The notes beneath the pieces were generated by a model that did not search any database, was not told the DNA's origin, and worked only from the letters and a program-made list of their open reading frames with translations. 64,000 bases of DNA from an uncultured Clostridia bacterium. GTDB taxonomy: Bacteria > Bacillota > Clostridia > Christensenellales > UBA1242. The stretch covers positions 78,202 to 142,201 of the forward strand of contig CAKVLS010000003.1 of NCBI GenBank assembly GCA_934757865.1, written 5' to 3'. Below, piece after piece: positions 26,503 to 35,322 of the stretch (its first letter is position 1; every line of letters starts with the position of its first letter). The translations under genes and the position numbers were made by a program.

Positions 26503-27903
26503 TTATTTATCTTGGGTTGGAAGTCCTAGAGAACTTTCGTCTTCATGTTGAAAGTCATTTCTTGGTATTATATATTCCTCTAGATCCATTTCGTCTCTAC
26601 CATAGTTTGGTAAAGCTTTAATTTTTGCTTTGCCGTGTTTTGCTACTAGCACGCAATCCATATCGTTAGAGTCTCTGCATAATAGAGTACTTTCTTTGTT
26701 AGTTAGTTGTGGGTAGAAGTAATTGTTCATAGGAATTATCTCAGTAGTATAAGTGCTATATGCGTGAGAACCTTCTTCTTGAACAAGCCCATAAACTGCA
26801 AAACTATCTCCATAGGTAGCTATAACTTCGTTTTTTCCAAACTTGCGAACTTTTTCGTATCTTGGAGGGATAATTGTACCGAAGTCACTTGTTCTAATCA
26901 AACCTTGGTAAGTGCCAAATTGATTTTTGATAGTGGTAATGTATGACTCATCATCAGCATACTTAACATCAATAAGTCCTCTTAGATCAATATTTTCTGC
27001 GACACTCCCATCATCGTTTAGAAGTCTTTTTGACTCTCTTATACTATTAAGATACTTTTTCTCGCCATAGAAAGATGGAGTTATATCTCTTATCTCGCCT
27101 TTAGCAGAGAACTTTAATTTTAGAGGTTCAACTGCTTGGTCTTTGGTCAAATCTTGCAAAGTGTATACACAAGATTCATTTTCTGATTTTGTGATCAATT
27201 CGTCAACATTTAGGTCAAAGTCTGTTACATCAGGAACTGACAAAGTAAATTTTGGTGATTTATTCTTTGGAAGAGCAATGCAGTCAAGCCAAGTCTTTTC
27301 TGGGCCTTTTCTTGTACGGCTCAAAGTTACTAAGTTGTTTCTTGAAATGTCATATTTGAAGCAGTCTGTAGCAAGCATGTGACCAGTAGTTGTTATAATA
27401 GATTTTAGGCTATCTGTTTGAGTCAAGAAAATAAGTCCACCCCTAATACATTTGTCAATATCTCCATGGGTATAATTCTCAAAAAGCTGATTTGAAATTT
27501 TGTTACCATCTAGGCTAGATAGTGCAATGTAGTTTGCGTGATGAGATTTTTTGTGAACTTGCTCAACAATTATAGTATCTCCCAGTACATCGACTTTACT
27601 TATAACTGACATACCAAGGTCATTTCCTATTATTCTGTCATTTTTTGTGATAAAACCACATTCTCCATTTTTGTTAAAAAAAGTAACTACTCCGTTATAG
27701 ATATCAAACTCATATATGTCGTTATTAGTTGAGTCCTTAGATGTTATTAGCCTCATTAGACCATTAGCACCTTTTTCGATATCAAGGTTAGGTGCAATCT
27801 CGTGTATGTCCTTTACCTCAAAAGGCTTTGCATTTTTGTATGGCTCACACATTAAAACATTTTTTTTGAAAGGCCCAAAACCTTTCTTTTCTAAATAATA
27901 CAT
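26503..27903 (-). CDS. Tandem paralogue A, WG-repeat-like beta protein
   Basis: 466 residues; RBS AAGGAG. Paralogous along its whole length with the protein encoded at 28065-29468: both start with a GFGPFKK motif (positions 8-14), contain xxTSKxxTNxxIY near residue 55, ..GFI.K.. strands, IIPPxYxKV near residue 350, and end in QDK. The strands NKNGECGFITKNDRII and IIPPRYEKV resemble WG repeats (beta-propeller-like surface modules), but the match is weak. No signal peptide or membrane segment, so likely cytosolic or exported by an unknown route. Own promoter. Confidence 0.7.
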   Translation of the reverse strand: MYYLEKKGFGPFKKNVLMCEPYKNAKPFEVKDIHEIAPNLDIEKGANGLMRLITSKDSTNNDIYEFDIYNGVVTFFNKNGECGFITKNDRIIGNDLGMSVISKVDVLGDTIIVEQVHKKSHHANYIALSSLDGNKISNQLFENYTHGDIDKCIRGGLIFLTQTDSLKSIITTTGHMLATDCFKYDISRNNLVTLSRTRKGPEKTWLDCIALPKNKSPKFTLSVPDVTDFDLNVDELITKSENESCVYTLQDLTKDQAVEPLKLKFSAKGEIRDITPSFYGEKKYLNSIRESKRLLNDDGSVAENIDLRGLIDVKYADDESYITTIKNQFGTYQGLIRTSDFGTIIPPRYEKVRKFGKNEVIATYGDSFAVYGLVQEEGSHAYSTYTTEIIPMNNYFYPQLTNKESTLLCRDSNDMDCVLVAKHGKAKIKALPNYGRDEMDLEEYIIPRNDFQHEDESSLGLPTQDK

Positions 27904-27948
27904 TTTTTCTCCTTAAAAATAGCAAATTTATTGCTTTCTATCACAAAT

Positions 27949-27977
27949 ATTATACAAAAGGTGTGAACAATAGTCAA
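27949..27977 (-). promoter_or_regulatory. Promoter of paralogue A
   Basis: On the minus strand: TTGACT (27977-27972), 17-bp spacer, TATAAT (27954-27949). Confidence 0.8.
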
Positions 27978-28021
27978 TATGCAAATTTTTAGAAATATAA
28001 CATTTTGACATAAAATTTGAT

Positions 28022-28057
28022 AAAAAAAAAGACTTCGTTAAATGAAGTCTTTTTTAA
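28022..28057 (-). terminator. Intrinsic terminator of paralogue B
   Basis: AAAAAAGACTTCGTT / AATGAAGTCTTTTTT hairpin directly after the minus-strand stop at 28065. Confidence 0.8.
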
Positions 28058-28064
28058 TTTTTAA

Positions 28065-29468
28065 TTACTTATCTTGACTATGAGCTTCTGCCTCTTCGCC
28101 GAAAATTTCGATAAGAGATGCATTTCTTTTACTCTCTAGATAATCCTCATATTTATCAATTGGCATTATAGATACACGCTTTTTCTCAGGAGCTATAACC
28201 ATAGTCTCTCCGTTAGAATCTTCGCACATGATTGTGCCTCTTTCGTTAGTTTTGTGTGGACGGAAATAATTGTTTATTTCTACCTCAACAACTGGCTCTG
28301 TTGTGTAAGTGTCTACTGCATGTTTGCCTGCCTTAGTAGGTATTAGTCTTACAAGTTCAAAGGTGTCACCTATAGTTTCTACAACTCTATTACGGCCAAT
28401 GTTAGTTACTTTATCATATACTGGTGGAATAATATTAGCAAAGTCATATGTTCTTACCATACCTTGTTTTTGTTTTCCTTCGCTATTTACTGTTGTTATG
28501 ATAGAATGCTCATCTGCATACTCAGCATCAACAAGGTTTTTTAGGGCAGGAGATTTGATTGCTTTGCCTTGTTTATCAAGAAGAGTAGCTTTGCTATCGG
28601 TTCTAGTTATATATGTAGTTTCTCCATAGAAAGTATAATTTATCTTAGATACTCTTCCTTTGGTGTCAAACTTATGCTCAAAAACATCTTTTTTATCTCT
28701 ATCTCTAGAATTTAAGTTTACATCATATACACTAGATGAGTTATCTTTGTATACGATTAATTCATCATAAGCATAATCAAAATCTTTAACATTTTTTTGA
28801 GTCAAAGTAACTCTTACCTTGCCGTCTGATAGGTCAAATCCTTCAAGCCAAGTTGTATTTGGGTTTACTTCGTCACGGCTTAGAGTTAGTAGGTTGTGGT
28901 TAATACACTCATAGCGAGAACAGTCTGTTGTAAGCAAAGTACCATCTCTTGCTATCAAAGTTTTTTCACCATTATATTGTTCTAAGAAAATAACATCACT
29001 CTTGATGCCATTTGCTTTGTCCCCGCAATGATAACTTTTATAAATATCGTTTATTATAGGTTCTCCAGAGTTTGCATCAAAAGGTACATAAGCTTTTATA
29101 CGAGATCTGTCGTGAATAATTTTTGCAACGACAACATCTCCGATTACCTCTATTGTACCCATAGTTGCATTTTCATGAGCTGTGGTAGGAACAACCTTGC
29201 CTGACTTGGCAATAAATCCCCATTGACCATCAGTATCAAGATAAGTGATACAGTTGTCAAAAACATCTATAGCATAGATATTAGTATTGGTGCAACCCTT
29301 TGAAGTTGTTAACTGCATACAGCCATTTTCGGTAGGTCTTAGGTCAACTCCTTCTGGTAAAATTTGCTCTCCTGATTTTATTACTCTTGGTTTTTCGTTG
29401 TGTCCAAAAGTCTCACACAATTTCATTTTTTTGAAAGGCCCAAACCCGGTCTTTACATACTTAAACAT
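28065..29468 (-). CDS. Tandem paralogue B, WG-repeat-like beta protein
   Basis: 467 residues; RBS AGGAGAG. Same architecture as its neighbour (GFGPFKK near the start, TDGQWGFIAKSGKVVP strand pair, IIPPVYDKVTN, C-terminal QDK), with clearly diverged sequence, so the duplication is old. Each copy has its own promoter and terminator, so they are separately expressed rather than an operon. No transport signal. Function unknown; a scaffold or binding role would fit a beta-rich repeat fold but is speculative. Confidence 0.7.
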   Translation of the reverse strand: MFKYVKTGFGPFKKMKLCETFGHNEKPRVIKSGEQILPEGVDLRPTENGCMQLTTSKGCTNTNIYAIDVFDNCITYLDTDGQWGFIAKSGKVVPTTAHENATMGTIEVIGDVVVAKIIHDRSRIKAYVPFDANSGEPIINDIYKSYHCGDKANGIKSDVIFLEQYNGEKTLIARDGTLLTTDCSRYECINHNLLTLSRDEVNPNTTWLEGFDLSDGKVRVTLTQKNVKDFDYAYDELIVYKDNSSSVYDVNLNSRDRDKKDVFEHKFDTKGRVSKINYTFYGETTYITRTDSKATLLDKQGKAIKSPALKNLVDAEYADEHSIITTVNSEGKQKQGMVRTYDFANIIPPVYDKVTNIGRNRVVETIGDTFELVRLIPTKAGKHAVDTYTTEPVVEVEINNYFRPHKTNERGTIMCEDSNGETMVIAPEKKRVSIMPIDKYEDYLESKRNASLIEIFGEEAEAHSQDK

Positions 29469-29517
29469 TTTATCTCTCCTAAAACAGCCTAATTGGCCAT
29501 TTATTTATTGTACAATT

Positions 29518-29546
29518 ATTATACAACATGTTATTATTTTCGTCAA
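29518..29546 (-). promoter_or_regulatory. Promoter of paralogue B
   Basis: On the minus strand: TTGACG (29546-29541), 17-bp spacer, TATAAT (29523-29518). Same geometry as the promoter of paralogue A. Confidence 0.8.
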
Positions 29547-29634
29547 GATGGGTAAACCCCGTTTTTTGCATTTTGGGTCAAAATACCCTCAAAAATGGCT
29601 ATTTTTGATGTATTTTTGGGCTGTTTTTTGAAAA

Positions 29635-29674
29635 GAAAAATTAGACTAGTCAATTTTTTTGACCAGTCTAATAA
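29635..29674 (-). terminator. Intrinsic terminator of nrdDG
   Basis: TTAGACTAGTCAA / TTGACCAGTCTAA hairpin (one mismatch); on the minus strand it is followed by a T-rich run. Confidence 0.8.
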
Positions 29675-29689
29675 GTTTTTTATTAAGTT

Positions 29690-30184
29690 TTAGTCTACGG
29701 TATGAAGTACGATTTTGCCAGTTTTAAGAGTGTCTTTTACATCAATTACTCTTTGATTTGAGCTGCCTTTCCACTTTAATTTTGGGTCGTGCAAAGCCCT
29801 TACAAACTCGCCATCAACCAATATATCTATTAGGTTTATGTTAGGTAAGTCTTTGATTTCTTCCCACTTAAAACCTGTGTAAAGCCAAATATCTTTGTTT
29901 GGATATTTTTCGCTTACTTCTTTTACGAAAGCAAGTACTGTATCTCTGTTTTCGCAAAATAGTGGGTCCCCACCGCTAAATGTGATTCCTTGGATATAGT
30001 CTTTGTCTAACTCATCAAAAATTTCTTTTTTTGCAGCGTCGTCAAATTTAACTCCGCCTTTTTTGTTCCAGGTGTAAGAGTTATGACAACCATCACAACA
30101 GTGGTCACAACCTGCAACCCAAAGGACAACTCTTAGTCCATCTCCGTTAACCATATCGTCTTTTGTAATGCTATAATAGTTCAT
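29690..30184 (-). CDS. nrdG: Anaerobic ribonucleotide reductase activating protein (radical SAM)
   Basis: 164 residues; RBS AGGAGA. The radical-SAM cysteines are in CDHCCDGCHN (CxxxCxxC), and FSGGDPLF is the SAM-binding GGE-like motif. NrdG uses S-adenosylmethionine and a 4Fe-4S cluster to create the glycyl radical on NrdD. It starts 10 bp after the nrdD stop, so they form an operon. Cytosolic, oxygen-sensitive. Confidence 0.93.
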   Translation of the reverse strand: MNYYSITKDDMVNGDGLRVVLWVAGCDHCCDGCHNSYTWNKKGGVKFDDAAKKEIFDELDKDYIQGITFSGGDPLFCENRDTVLAFVKEVSEKYPNKDIWLYTGFKWEEIKDLPNINLIDILVDGEFVRALHDPKLKWKGSSNQRVIDVKDTLKTGKIVLHTVD

Positions 30185-30194
30185 AATTTTTCTC

Positions 30195-32345
30195 CTACAT
30201 AGAAACTCTATCTCTTATCTCGGCTAGTTTGCCATCGTTCATGAAGCTTCTGCCTTTTACCTTAGAGTAGCCTAGGTATCCGCAAACTCTATTTACTTCT
30301 GTTATATCTTCGCTACCACATTTTGGACATTTGACCATATCTAGTTGCTCATATCCACAATGCTCGCAGTAGCATTTATCCATATTAACACCTTGATAGA
30401 AGCCCATAGCCATACCTCTTCTAATGATAGCTTTTAGAGCCTCAATGTTGTAGTCAATAGGGTACTTAGTATAAGTAATCTTTCCGCCATTTGATAGCTC
30501 CCAGAATCTCTTTTCTAGGTCTTGCTTTTGGATAGGTGTGATATGCTCGCCTACATGGCAGTGGAAACTGTTAGTAAAGTATTCTTTATCCGAAACGCCC
30601 TCAATAACGCCGTACATATCTCTAAATTGTTTAACTTGAAGAGATATTAAACTCTCAGCAGGTGTGCCGTATATAGCGTATAAGATGTGGTCTTCTTCTT
30701 TTATCTTAGCGATATAGTCGTTAAGGTATTGCATTACTTCTAGTGCAAATTGTCCGTCTTCTACGATTGACTTGCCGTTGTATAGTCTTTGAAGTTCGTT
30801 AAGAGCAGTATAACCAAAGCTAAATGTTACATAATCAAGTAGAGGAGCGATTGGGTCAGTTGCTTTTAGGTGACCTTTGTACAAGCCGCCTTCCATAAAT
30901 GCAAGTGGGCTCTTAGCAGCTTTTAGTTTGCCAAGAAAATCTTTTGTTCTTTGGTGAAGATGTCTAATCATCTCAAGATAGTGATGGTAAACTTCATAGA
31001 AGTCTTTTCCTTCAGTCTTTGCCTTCATAAATATCATAGGAAGGTTAAGAGTGATAGCTCCGCCATTGAATCTACCAACAAAAACAGGAACATCTTTGTC
31101 ATCGGCTGGGTGTTGACCGCCTCTTTCCCAATATGGAGAAAGGAAAGCTCTGCAACCCATAGGAGAAATAACCTTGCCATACTTTTTGTACATGCTCGCG
31201 ATATATCCCTCGCCGCTCATGCTTAGGTAGTCTGGGTATTGTGCTTTTGATGAGCACTCTACGGCTGCGTCAAATAGGTCTTCTAACTCTTTGCCTTTGC
31301 CGTGAACATTTTCGTCATATAAGAATACTAGTTTTGGAAACAAAACAGCCTTTTTGAATCCGGGAGCACCTTGACCACCAGCTCTTACTTTTAGCATAGC
31401 TTTAGTTGCCATTTTCTCAAAGTCGCCACCACCTAGGCCAAATGTAAATGTAACAAATGGGTAGTCGCCACGAGAAGAGCCTACAGTGTTTAGCTTATAT
31501 TCAAGAGCTTGGAAACCTTGCTCAAAATCTCTCTTTACTTTGTTATAAGCGTATTCTTTGGTCTTTTCTTCTAGCTCTTTTTCGCTTAGAGTAGAGCCAA
31601 AGTCTTTAACTATCTTTTTGTACTCATCACAGTATTTAACATAGCTCTTTTGTGCATAAGGAGCTAAAACTTTATCAACTTCTGGCAAAGTAAAACCGCC
31701 ATATTGTTGGCTAGCTGCAGCCATGATAACATCGCCTAGTACGTTAAAGGTAATAGCTAGGGTAGTAGGCTCTGTGTACTTGATGTTACCTAGCTCAAAG
31801 CCTCCGCTAAGAACAGCAGCTACATCAAATAGGCAGCAGTTATAGGTGTCAAGTCTTGCACTACGGTCGTGGATATATATGTATCCCTCTTTCATAGCTT
31901 GTCTTTCTTCTGGCATCAAGAAGAACTTTTTGTAAAACTCGCCGTTAAGTTCGTTCCAGCCAAGGCAACGCTTAGTTGATACAAGTGTGCTGTCGGTGTT
32001 GGCGTTACTTCTATCGCCGATAAAGTCAATGCTTTGAACTTTTTGGTATACATTATCTAGCATTTTTACAAAGTCTTGACGATAGTTACGATAATCTTTG
32101 TAACTCTTCGCAACTCTTTCATCTACGCTCTCTAGTGCCTTTTCTACAATGTTGTGCATGGTAGGAATAGGTATCTCTTTTAGTCCTAGAGATTTAACCT
32201 CGCCGTTAACAAAATTTCTAATTCTGTCAAGGTCCTCTTCGTTGAAGGTAATTAGTGCTCTAGACGCACTTTTGCTGATAGCAGCGATAACCTTTTCTAC
32301 ATTATAGTCTTCTCTTGTTCCATCTTTTTTTATGACTTTTATCAT
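30195..32345 (-). CDS. nrdD: Anaerobic (class III) ribonucleoside-triphosphate reductase
   Basis: 716 residues from the ATG preceded by AAGGAGG; the in-frame extension to 32444 runs through the promoter and NrdR-like box and is rejected. An N-terminal ATP-cone (residues 1-95, IKVIKKDGTREDYNVEKVIA) gives allosteric control. The C-terminus has a CxxC...CxxC zinc site (CEHCGYEQ...CPKCGSED) and the glycyl-radical motif RVCGYLGY with the radical Gly at about residue 689. Makes dNTPs from NTPs without oxygen using formate as reductant. Indicates anaerobic growth. Confidence 0.95.
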   Translation of the reverse strand: MIKVIKKDGTREDYNVEKVIAAISKSASRALITFNEEDLDRIRNFVNGEVKSLGLKEIPIPTMHNIVEKALESVDERVAKSYKDYRNYRQDFVKMLDNVYQKVQSIDFIGDRSNANTDSTLVSTKRCLGWNELNGEFYKKFFLMPEERQAMKEGYIYIHDRSARLDTYNCCLFDVAAVLSGGFELGNIKYTEPTTLAITFNVLGDVIMAAASQQYGGFTLPEVDKVLAPYAQKSYVKYCDEYKKIVKDFGSTLSEKELEEKTKEYAYNKVKRDFEQGFQALEYKLNTVGSSRGDYPFVTFTFGLGGGDFEKMATKAMLKVRAGGQGAPGFKKAVLFPKLVFLYDENVHGKGKELEDLFDAAVECSSKAQYPDYLSMSGEGYIASMYKKYGKVISPMGCRAFLSPYWERGGQHPADDKDVPVFVGRFNGGAITLNLPMIFMKAKTEGKDFYEVYHHYLEMIRHLHQRTKDFLGKLKAAKSPLAFMEGGLYKGHLKATDPIAPLLDYVTFSFGYTALNELQRLYNGKSIVEDGQFALEVMQYLNDYIAKIKEEDHILYAIYGTPAESLISLQVKQFRDMYGVIEGVSDKEYFTNSFHCHVGEHITPIQKQDLEKRFWELSNGGKITYTKYPIDYNIEALKAIIRRGMAMGFYQGVNMDKCYCEHCGYEQLDMVKCPKCGSEDITEVNRVCGYLGYSKVKGRSFMNDGKLAEIRDRVSM

Positions 32346-32367
32346 AGTATCCTCCTTAGATGCCAAA

Positions 32368-32383
32368 ACACAATATATTGTGG
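32368..32383 (-). promoter_or_regulatory. NrdR-like box
   Basis: ACACAATATATTGTGG matches the palindromic NrdR box (ACACwATATATwGTGT type) at 15 of 16 positions. It lies 23 bp upstream of the nrdD start and just downstream of the predicted transcription start. A second, poor candidate sits 31 bp away (32399-32414), the spacing typical of NrdR box pairs. Confidence 0.75.
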
Positions 32384-32415
32384 TCTTATGTTTGCCACAA
32401 CTACTATATGCCATA

Positions 32416-32444
32416 TTTATAGCACAAGTATATAATATAGGCAA
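32416..32444 (-). promoter_or_regulatory. Promoter of nrdDG
   Basis: On the minus strand: TTGCCT (32444-32439), 17-bp spacer, TATAAA (32421-32416). Confidence 0.75.
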
Positions 32445-32445
32445 T

Positions 32446-32752
32446 ATATTTTAATCAAAAAAAATCTATAAAAATTTGGTCAAAAACGCTTGCTTTTTTT
32501 TGAACGCAAAAAAGGTGTCAAAAAATGCCCAAAAATAGGGGGTTTTTGGCTCAAAATGATTAAAACTCAAAAATAGCAATTTTTTGGCTAAAAAAATAAA
32601 TTTTTGGTCGACCAATTGGTTCGTTATAAAAACATAATTAAAAACAAATTTTGAATAATTTTTGAACTATTTTTTGCAAAAATATTCTAAAATATTTTGT
32701 GTAAAGTAGTAAAAAATTTGCGTTTGTGTTACAATATTTTTAGAGGTAAAAT
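32446..32752. other. Divergent intergenic region with palindrome
   Basis: About 300 bp of A/T-rich DNA between nrdDG and the phosphoesterase gene. The only distinct element is the palindrome TTGGTCGACCAA at 32604-32615 followed by TTGGTTCG. A TACAAT -10 for the phosphoesterase gene lies at 32730-32735. Confidence 0.4.
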
Positions 32753-33289
32753 ATGAAATTAGTTATTGCATCGGATATACATGGCTCTTATTATTATGCC
32801 AAGAAGCTTATAGATAGATTTGAGAGTGAGAAGGGTGACAAACTATTGCTTTTGGGCGACTTTTATTATCACGGTCCACGCAATCCACTACCTAACGAGT
32901 ATAACCCTATGAAAGTTGCAGAGCTGCTTAACAAGTACACTGACAAAATTGTCGCAATAAAAGGTAACTGTGATAGCGAGGTAGATGAGATGATATCTAA
33001 CTTCAAAATGCAAAACCTTGTTAACTTACCTTACGAAGGTAAAACTATAACACTAACTCATGGACACAAGTATGACAAAAACAACTTTCCACCTTTTGTG
33101 GGGGATATATTTTTGTATGGGCATTACCATGTGCCTTTTATTGAAGAAAAAGACGGAGTAATAGTTGCAAGCCCAGGCTCTACATCACTACCTAAGGGAG
33201 GTAGCAAAAATAGTTATATGACAATCGAAAATAATACTATTATAATCAAAAGCCTTGATGGCGAAATTTTGATGAAAAAGCAGTTCTAA
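32753..33289 (+). CDS. Metallophosphoesterase, YfcE/MJ0936 type
   Basis: 178 residues; RBS AGAGGT. A small calcineurin-like phosphodiesterase with all metal ligands: SDIHG (D-x-H), LLGDFYYHG, KGNCDSE (GNxD), THGH and YGHYHVP (GHxH). The family hydrolyses phosphodiesters in vitro; the natural substrate is not settled. Cytosolic, monocistronic. Confidence 0.85.
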   Translation: MKLVIASDIHGSYYYAKKLIDRFESEKGDKLLLLGDFYYHGPRNPLPNEYNPMKVAELLNKYTDKIVAIKGNCDSEVDEMISNFKMQNLVNLPYEGKTITLTHGHKYDKNNFPPFVGDIFLYGHYHVPFIEEKDGVIVASPGSTSLPKGGSKNSYMTIENNTIIIKSLDGEILMKKQF

Positions 33290-33293
33290 ATAA

Positions 33294-33331
33294 AGTTCCA
33301 AAAGTAAAAATACTTTTGGAACTTTTATTTT
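33294..33331 (+). terminator. Intrinsic terminator
   Basis: AGTTCCAAAAGTA / TACTTTTGGAACT (13 bp, 4-nt loop) and a T-rich tail. Confidence 0.9.
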
Positions 33332-33347
33332 TTTAACTTTTGATTAT

Positions 33348-33378
33348 TGACAGTAGTATGTCGTTGTTATATTATAAT
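33348..33378 (+). promoter_or_regulatory. Promoter of ABC exporter gene
   Basis: TTGACA (33348-33353) and TATAAT (33373-33378); the spacer is 19 bp, longer than ideal. Confidence 0.55.
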
Positions 33379-33429
33379 TTTACTAGTATATATAATATTA
33401 TATGAAATCTAATAAAAAGGGGAAAAGTT

Positions 33430-35265
33430 GTGACTGAAGAAGAACTAAAAAAGAAAAAAATAAAAAAGCCAAAAGAACCAAAAAAACCTAACAAACTAAA
33501 AGGCTACAAAGGTCTTAGGAAGTTGGTACCTTTTTATAAGAGATACAGCGGATTATTTTTTGCGACAATGCTTACTCTTATACTTAGTGCAGTTATCAAC
33601 TTATTTTCACCTATTTTTAGTGCTAACGCACTAGCAAGCTTGTCTGAGTACAAGTATGACCAAGCACTTTTGTTTGCGATGCTAGTTATAGCAGTTAGAC
33701 TACTTGTAGAGATAGCTAACTATCTTCATAACATCTGTTATGTTAAGATGGATTGCAAAGTCGTCTTTGATATCAAGACAACACTTATTAGAGCGATAAC
33801 TTCTACCACTATGAGAAAGAGCGATAAGACTAATAGCGGCGTATATATTGAGAGACTTAACGAGGACTCTAACAAATGCTCTGATGTCCTTATGGATATA
33901 ATGAGCGTTTTTCTTGATGTTATATCAAACTTAGCCTTCCTTATCTACATAGCTTTTCTTAATATCTGGTTCTTCTTAGCACTAGTTGCTTATGTACTTG
34001 TGCTTTGGGTATTTGATAGCAAAAAAGAAAGAATGTGGTATATCCAAAGAAAGAAGTTTAGAGAGACAAGAGAAATAGCAACCGGTACATACAATGAGCA
34101 AGTTAGAGGCCTAAGAGATATCAAGAGCCTTAATATTAGGAATAACACAATAAGGGATTCTGGTAATAAGTTTGAGGACGCTTTGGCTATACACAAACTT
34201 TCAAGATTTACCCGTAGAAAATGGGTGTTTATTCGTAACGCAGTAGCTATCGTGTTTGAGGTTGGATTCTTTGTTATGGGTATTTTGTTTATAAAAAACA
34301 GCCTAATAACCCTTGCTAACTTCTTAGTTATCTACATGTACCACGGCAATGTAAGAGGTTTGACTAACTACTTTGCTATGATCAAACAATACGCCATAGA
34401 GGGCGAGCTTGCTGCTCAAAGAGTCTTTGAAGTTATTGACGAGTTTCCAAAAGAGCAATTTGGTCAAAACACTATCGAAAAAGTTGATGGCAAGATTGAA
34501 TTTAGAGATGTAACATTTGCGTATGACGAGGGCGAAAATGTCCTTGAACACTTAGACTTAACATTTGAGCCAAATAAGACAACTGCAGTTGTAGGAAAAA
34601 GCGGCAGCGGTAAGTCGACAATTTTGGCACTTATCAATAAACTATATACAGTAACTGACGGGACAATAACACTTGACGGACAAGATATTAACACACTTAC
34701 TGAGGACACTATAAGGAATAACATCGGTATAGTTACCCAAACTCCATATATCTTCAATAGAACAATAAGAGAAAATCTTTTGTTCATCAAGCCAGACGCC
34801 ACAGAAGAAGAAATGATATCTGCCTTAAAGCGTGCCCAAATATATAACTTTGTTAAGAAGTTAGACAAAGGCTTAGACAGCTTGGTAGGCGAAAATGGTG
34901 TTATGTTGTCCGGCGGTCAAAAGCAAAGAATAGCCATAGCTCGTATACTACTAAAAAATAGTAAAATAATAGTATTTGACGAGGCAACTAGTGCACTAGA
35001 CAATGAGAGTCAAGGACTAATCGTTAAGGCAATAGATAGCCTTAAGAAAAATCACACTATAATAATTGTAGCACACAGATTGTCTACAATTGTTGGTGCG
35101 GACAATATAGTAGTTTTGGACGGCGGCAAAATCTTAGCCCAAGGCACACACGAAGAATTGTTCAAAAAGTGCAAAATGTACAAAGACCTATATAAGAGCG
35201 AAGAGACAAGAGTAGAGTTAGAGGGCAAACTTGAAAAAGTAAATGAGATAAATACTGTTTTTTAA
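33430..35265 (+). CDS. ABC-type exporter, fused membrane and ATPase domains
   Basis: 611 residues, GTG start after AAAAAGGGG. A basic N-terminal tail, a six-helix exporter transmembrane domain (about residues 30-330), then the nucleotide-binding domain: Walker A GKSGSGKST (about 388), Q-loop IVTQTPYIF, signature LSGGQKQR, Walker B IIVFDEAT, and H-loop VAHRLST. Typical MsbA/LmrA-type half transporter working as a homodimer. Substrate (lipid, peptide or drug) cannot be told; no adjacent partner gene. Flanked by its own promoter and terminator. Confidence 0.9.
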   Translation: MTEEELKKKKIKKPKEPKKPNKLKGYKGLRKLVPFYKRYSGLFFATMLTLILSAVINLFSPIFSANALASLSEYKYDQALLFAMLVIAVRLLVEIANYLHNICYVKMDCKVVFDIKTTLIRAITSTTMRKSDKTNSGVYIERLNEDSNKCSDVLMDIMSVFLDVISNLAFLIYIAFLNIWFFLALVAYVLVLWVFDSKKERMWYIQRKKFRETREIATGTYNEQVRGLRDIKSLNIRNNTIRDSGNKFEDALAIHKLSRFTRRKWVFIRNAVAIVFEVGFFVMGILFIKNSLITLANFLVIYMYHGNVRGLTNYFAMIKQYAIEGELAAQRVFEVIDEFPKEQFGQNTIEKVDGKIEFRDVTFAYDEGENVLEHLDLTFEPNKTTAVVGKSGSGKSTILALINKLYTVTDGTITLDGQDINTLTEDTIRNNIGIVTQTPYIFNRTIRENLLFIKPDATEEEMISALKRAQIYNFVKKLDKGLDSLVGENGVMLSGGQKQRIAIARILLKNSKIIVFDEATSALDNESQGLIVKAIDSLKKNHTIIIVAHRLSTIVGADNIVVLDGGKILAQGTHEELFKKCKMYKDLYKSEETRVELEGKLEKVNEINTVF

Positions 35266-35280
35266 TCATAATAGCAACAA

Positions 35281-35314
35281 AAAAATGCAAGCTAAAATTT
35301 TAGCTTGCATTTTT
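35281..35314. terminator. Bidirectional terminator
   Basis: A perfect palindrome: AAAAATGCAAGCTAAAA / TTTTAGCTTGCATTTTT, between convergent genes. Confidence 0.9.
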
Positions 35315-35322
35315 GTTATAAA

